From an uncultured Polyangiaceae bacterium (GTDB taxonomy: Bacteria; Myxococcota_A; Polyangia; Polyangiales; Polyangiaceae), in NCBI GenBank assembly GCA_938004815.1, contig CALKVR010000624.1, forward strand, positions 1 through 6,744: DNA of 6,744 bases, read 5' to 3'. The first letter of the stretch is position 1. Each line of letters opens with the position of its first letter. Below, in pieces: positions 6,060-6,744 of this stretch. The position numbers and the translations under genes are program-made. Below the pieces are notes generated by a model, which was not told where the DNA came from, did no database searches, and worked only from the letters and a program-made list of their open reading frames with translations.

Positions 6060-6744
6060 ATGAACAAATCCGTTGCTATCTGGATCGCGGTTGGGCTCGC
6101 CGGCGCTGGGCTCGGCGCCGCTTGCTCCGCAGGGCAAAATGACGGCTTTGGCGGCGGCGACGCCGACGGCACCGGCGGCTCGTCGTCGTCGCAGGTCGTG
6201 AGCTCTTCCGAGAGCTCGACGGGCACGGGCTTCGGTGAGCAGTCGTCGGGTACGGGGATGCCCGGCTGCGACTCGGGCCCGAACGACGACCAGGACATGG
6301 ACGGCTACACGTTCATGCAGGGCGACTGCAACGACTGCGACGCGAACGTCAACCCTGCCGCGATCGAGGTCATCGCCGAGGACGGCATGGGCGGCGGCGG
6401 CGGGATGATGGAGCCGGCCGACGAGGACTGCGACGGCATGATCGACAACGTGCCCGCGCCCTGCGACAGCGGCATCGCGATCGACACGATGGATCCGCTC
6501 GACGGCGCGGCCGCGATCGAGCTCTGCCACCCCGCGACCCCCCAGGCCGATTGGGGCGTCGTGTCCGCGCAGTGGGTCCGCGCGAACGGCACGCCGGCGG
6601 TGGTCAACACCCACATGGGCGTGCTGCCCGACTTCGGTCCCAACGTCGCCACGCGCGCGGGCGACAACATGTTGGGGATCTCGTCGGGCACGGCCCGCGA
6701 CGAGACCGACGCGGGCTTCTGCTCGCACTCGTGCAGCTACAACG
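6060..6744 (+). CDS. Array lipoprotein 3 (3' end beyond the window)
   Basis: Third paralogue; the first 228 codons are present and the frame is open at the right edge. The start matches copy 2 (MNKSVAIWIAVGLAG), with predicted lipidation at Cys22, the same Gly- and Ser-rich linker, the MopE-type motif (DQDMDGYTFMQGDCND, then DEDCDGMIDN) and the Gly/Met loop at about 109-117. By eye it differs from copy 2 at about 10 of the first 180 residues, then at about 15 of the next 48, including a one-residue deletion inside the CSHSC segment (221-225). The choice-of-anchor L-type domain would lie outside the window but is expected from the homology. It begins 57 bases after copy 2 and shares the ribosome-binding block, so it is likely part of the same transcript. 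The array may continue further right. Confidence 0.9.
   Translation, partial: MNKSVAIWIAVGLAGAGLGAACSAGQNDGFGGGDADGTGGSSSSQVVSSSESSTGTGFGEQSSGTGMPGCDSGPNDDQDMDGYTFMQGDCNDCDANVNPAAIEVIAEDGMGGGGGMMEPADEDCDGMIDNVPAPCDSGIAIDTMDPLDGAAAIELCHPATPQADWGVVSAQWVRANGTPAVVNTHMGVLPDFGPNVATRAGDNMLGISSGTARDETDAGFCSHSCSYN

Larger units (their letters stand above)
3470..6744 (+). repeat. Tandem paralogous gene array, three units
   Basis: Three head-to-tail units start at 3470, 4782 and 6060, giving periods of 1312 and 1278 bases. Units 2 and 3 are nearly identical at DNA level near their starts. For example, 4830-4870 matches 6108-6148 exactly (41 bases), and after one mismatch a further 30 bases match (4872-4901). 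Unit 1 aligns throughout at protein level but is clearly older. The third unit is cut by the window edge. Confidence 0.9.

Noticed and set aside
4755..6728. A 657-codon open frame on the minus strand across lipoproteins 2 and 3
   Set aside because: It is antisense to two genes with clear signal peptides, ribosome binding sites and domains. Its Arg/Ala/Val/His-rich repetitive protein is the mirror of their G/C-biased codons, and the apparent internal repeat only reflects the duplication.

Overview
The window is very GC-rich, with strong G/C bias at third codon positions, so long open frames appear opposite the real genes. It encodes lipoproteins with Ser/Thr/Gly-rich linkers, a MopE-like metal-binding motif, a choice-of-anchor L-type domain, and an FHA protein with a zinc ribbon. 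Together these suggest a myxobacterium (Myxococcota, probably of the Polyangium/Sorangium type). This is inferred from style and protein families, not from a database match.

Layout, left to right. (1) Positions 3-959 (+) carry the end of a gene for a cytoplasmic signalling adaptor with a zinc ribbon and two FHA domains; its frame is open at the left edge. (2) Convergent with it, on the minus strand, is a likely two-gene operon. A radical SAM protein of unknown substrate (1720-3243) is followed 31 bases downstream by a membrane-anchored TlpA-type thioredoxin (984-1688). (3) A 226-base intergenic region (3244-3469) separates that operon from a divergent array. It should hold the promoter of the array. 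(4) From 3470 to the right edge runs a head-to-tail array of three paralogous lipoprotein genes (3470-4723, 4782-6002, 6060 to beyond 6744). The genes are separated by 58 and 57 bases with no visible terminator, and each has a GAG-type ribosome binding site five bases before its ATG.

The lipoproteins share one plan. A lipobox signal peptide is followed by a low-complexity Ser/Gly linker. Next comes one MopE-type acidic/cysteine metal-binding motif interrupted by a Gly/Met loop, then a cysteine-bearing variable segment, and finally a choice-of-anchor L-type beta domain that ends without any C-terminal anchor. Copies 2 and 3 are almost identical over their first 180 residues and then diverge sharply, which points to recent duplication or gene conversion. 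This array is the most interesting part of the window. The other genes look like ordinary myxobacterial genes of partly unknown role, and I see no functional link between the minus-strand operon and the array.

I see no RNA genes, CRISPR array, insertion sequence, attachment site or replication origin.
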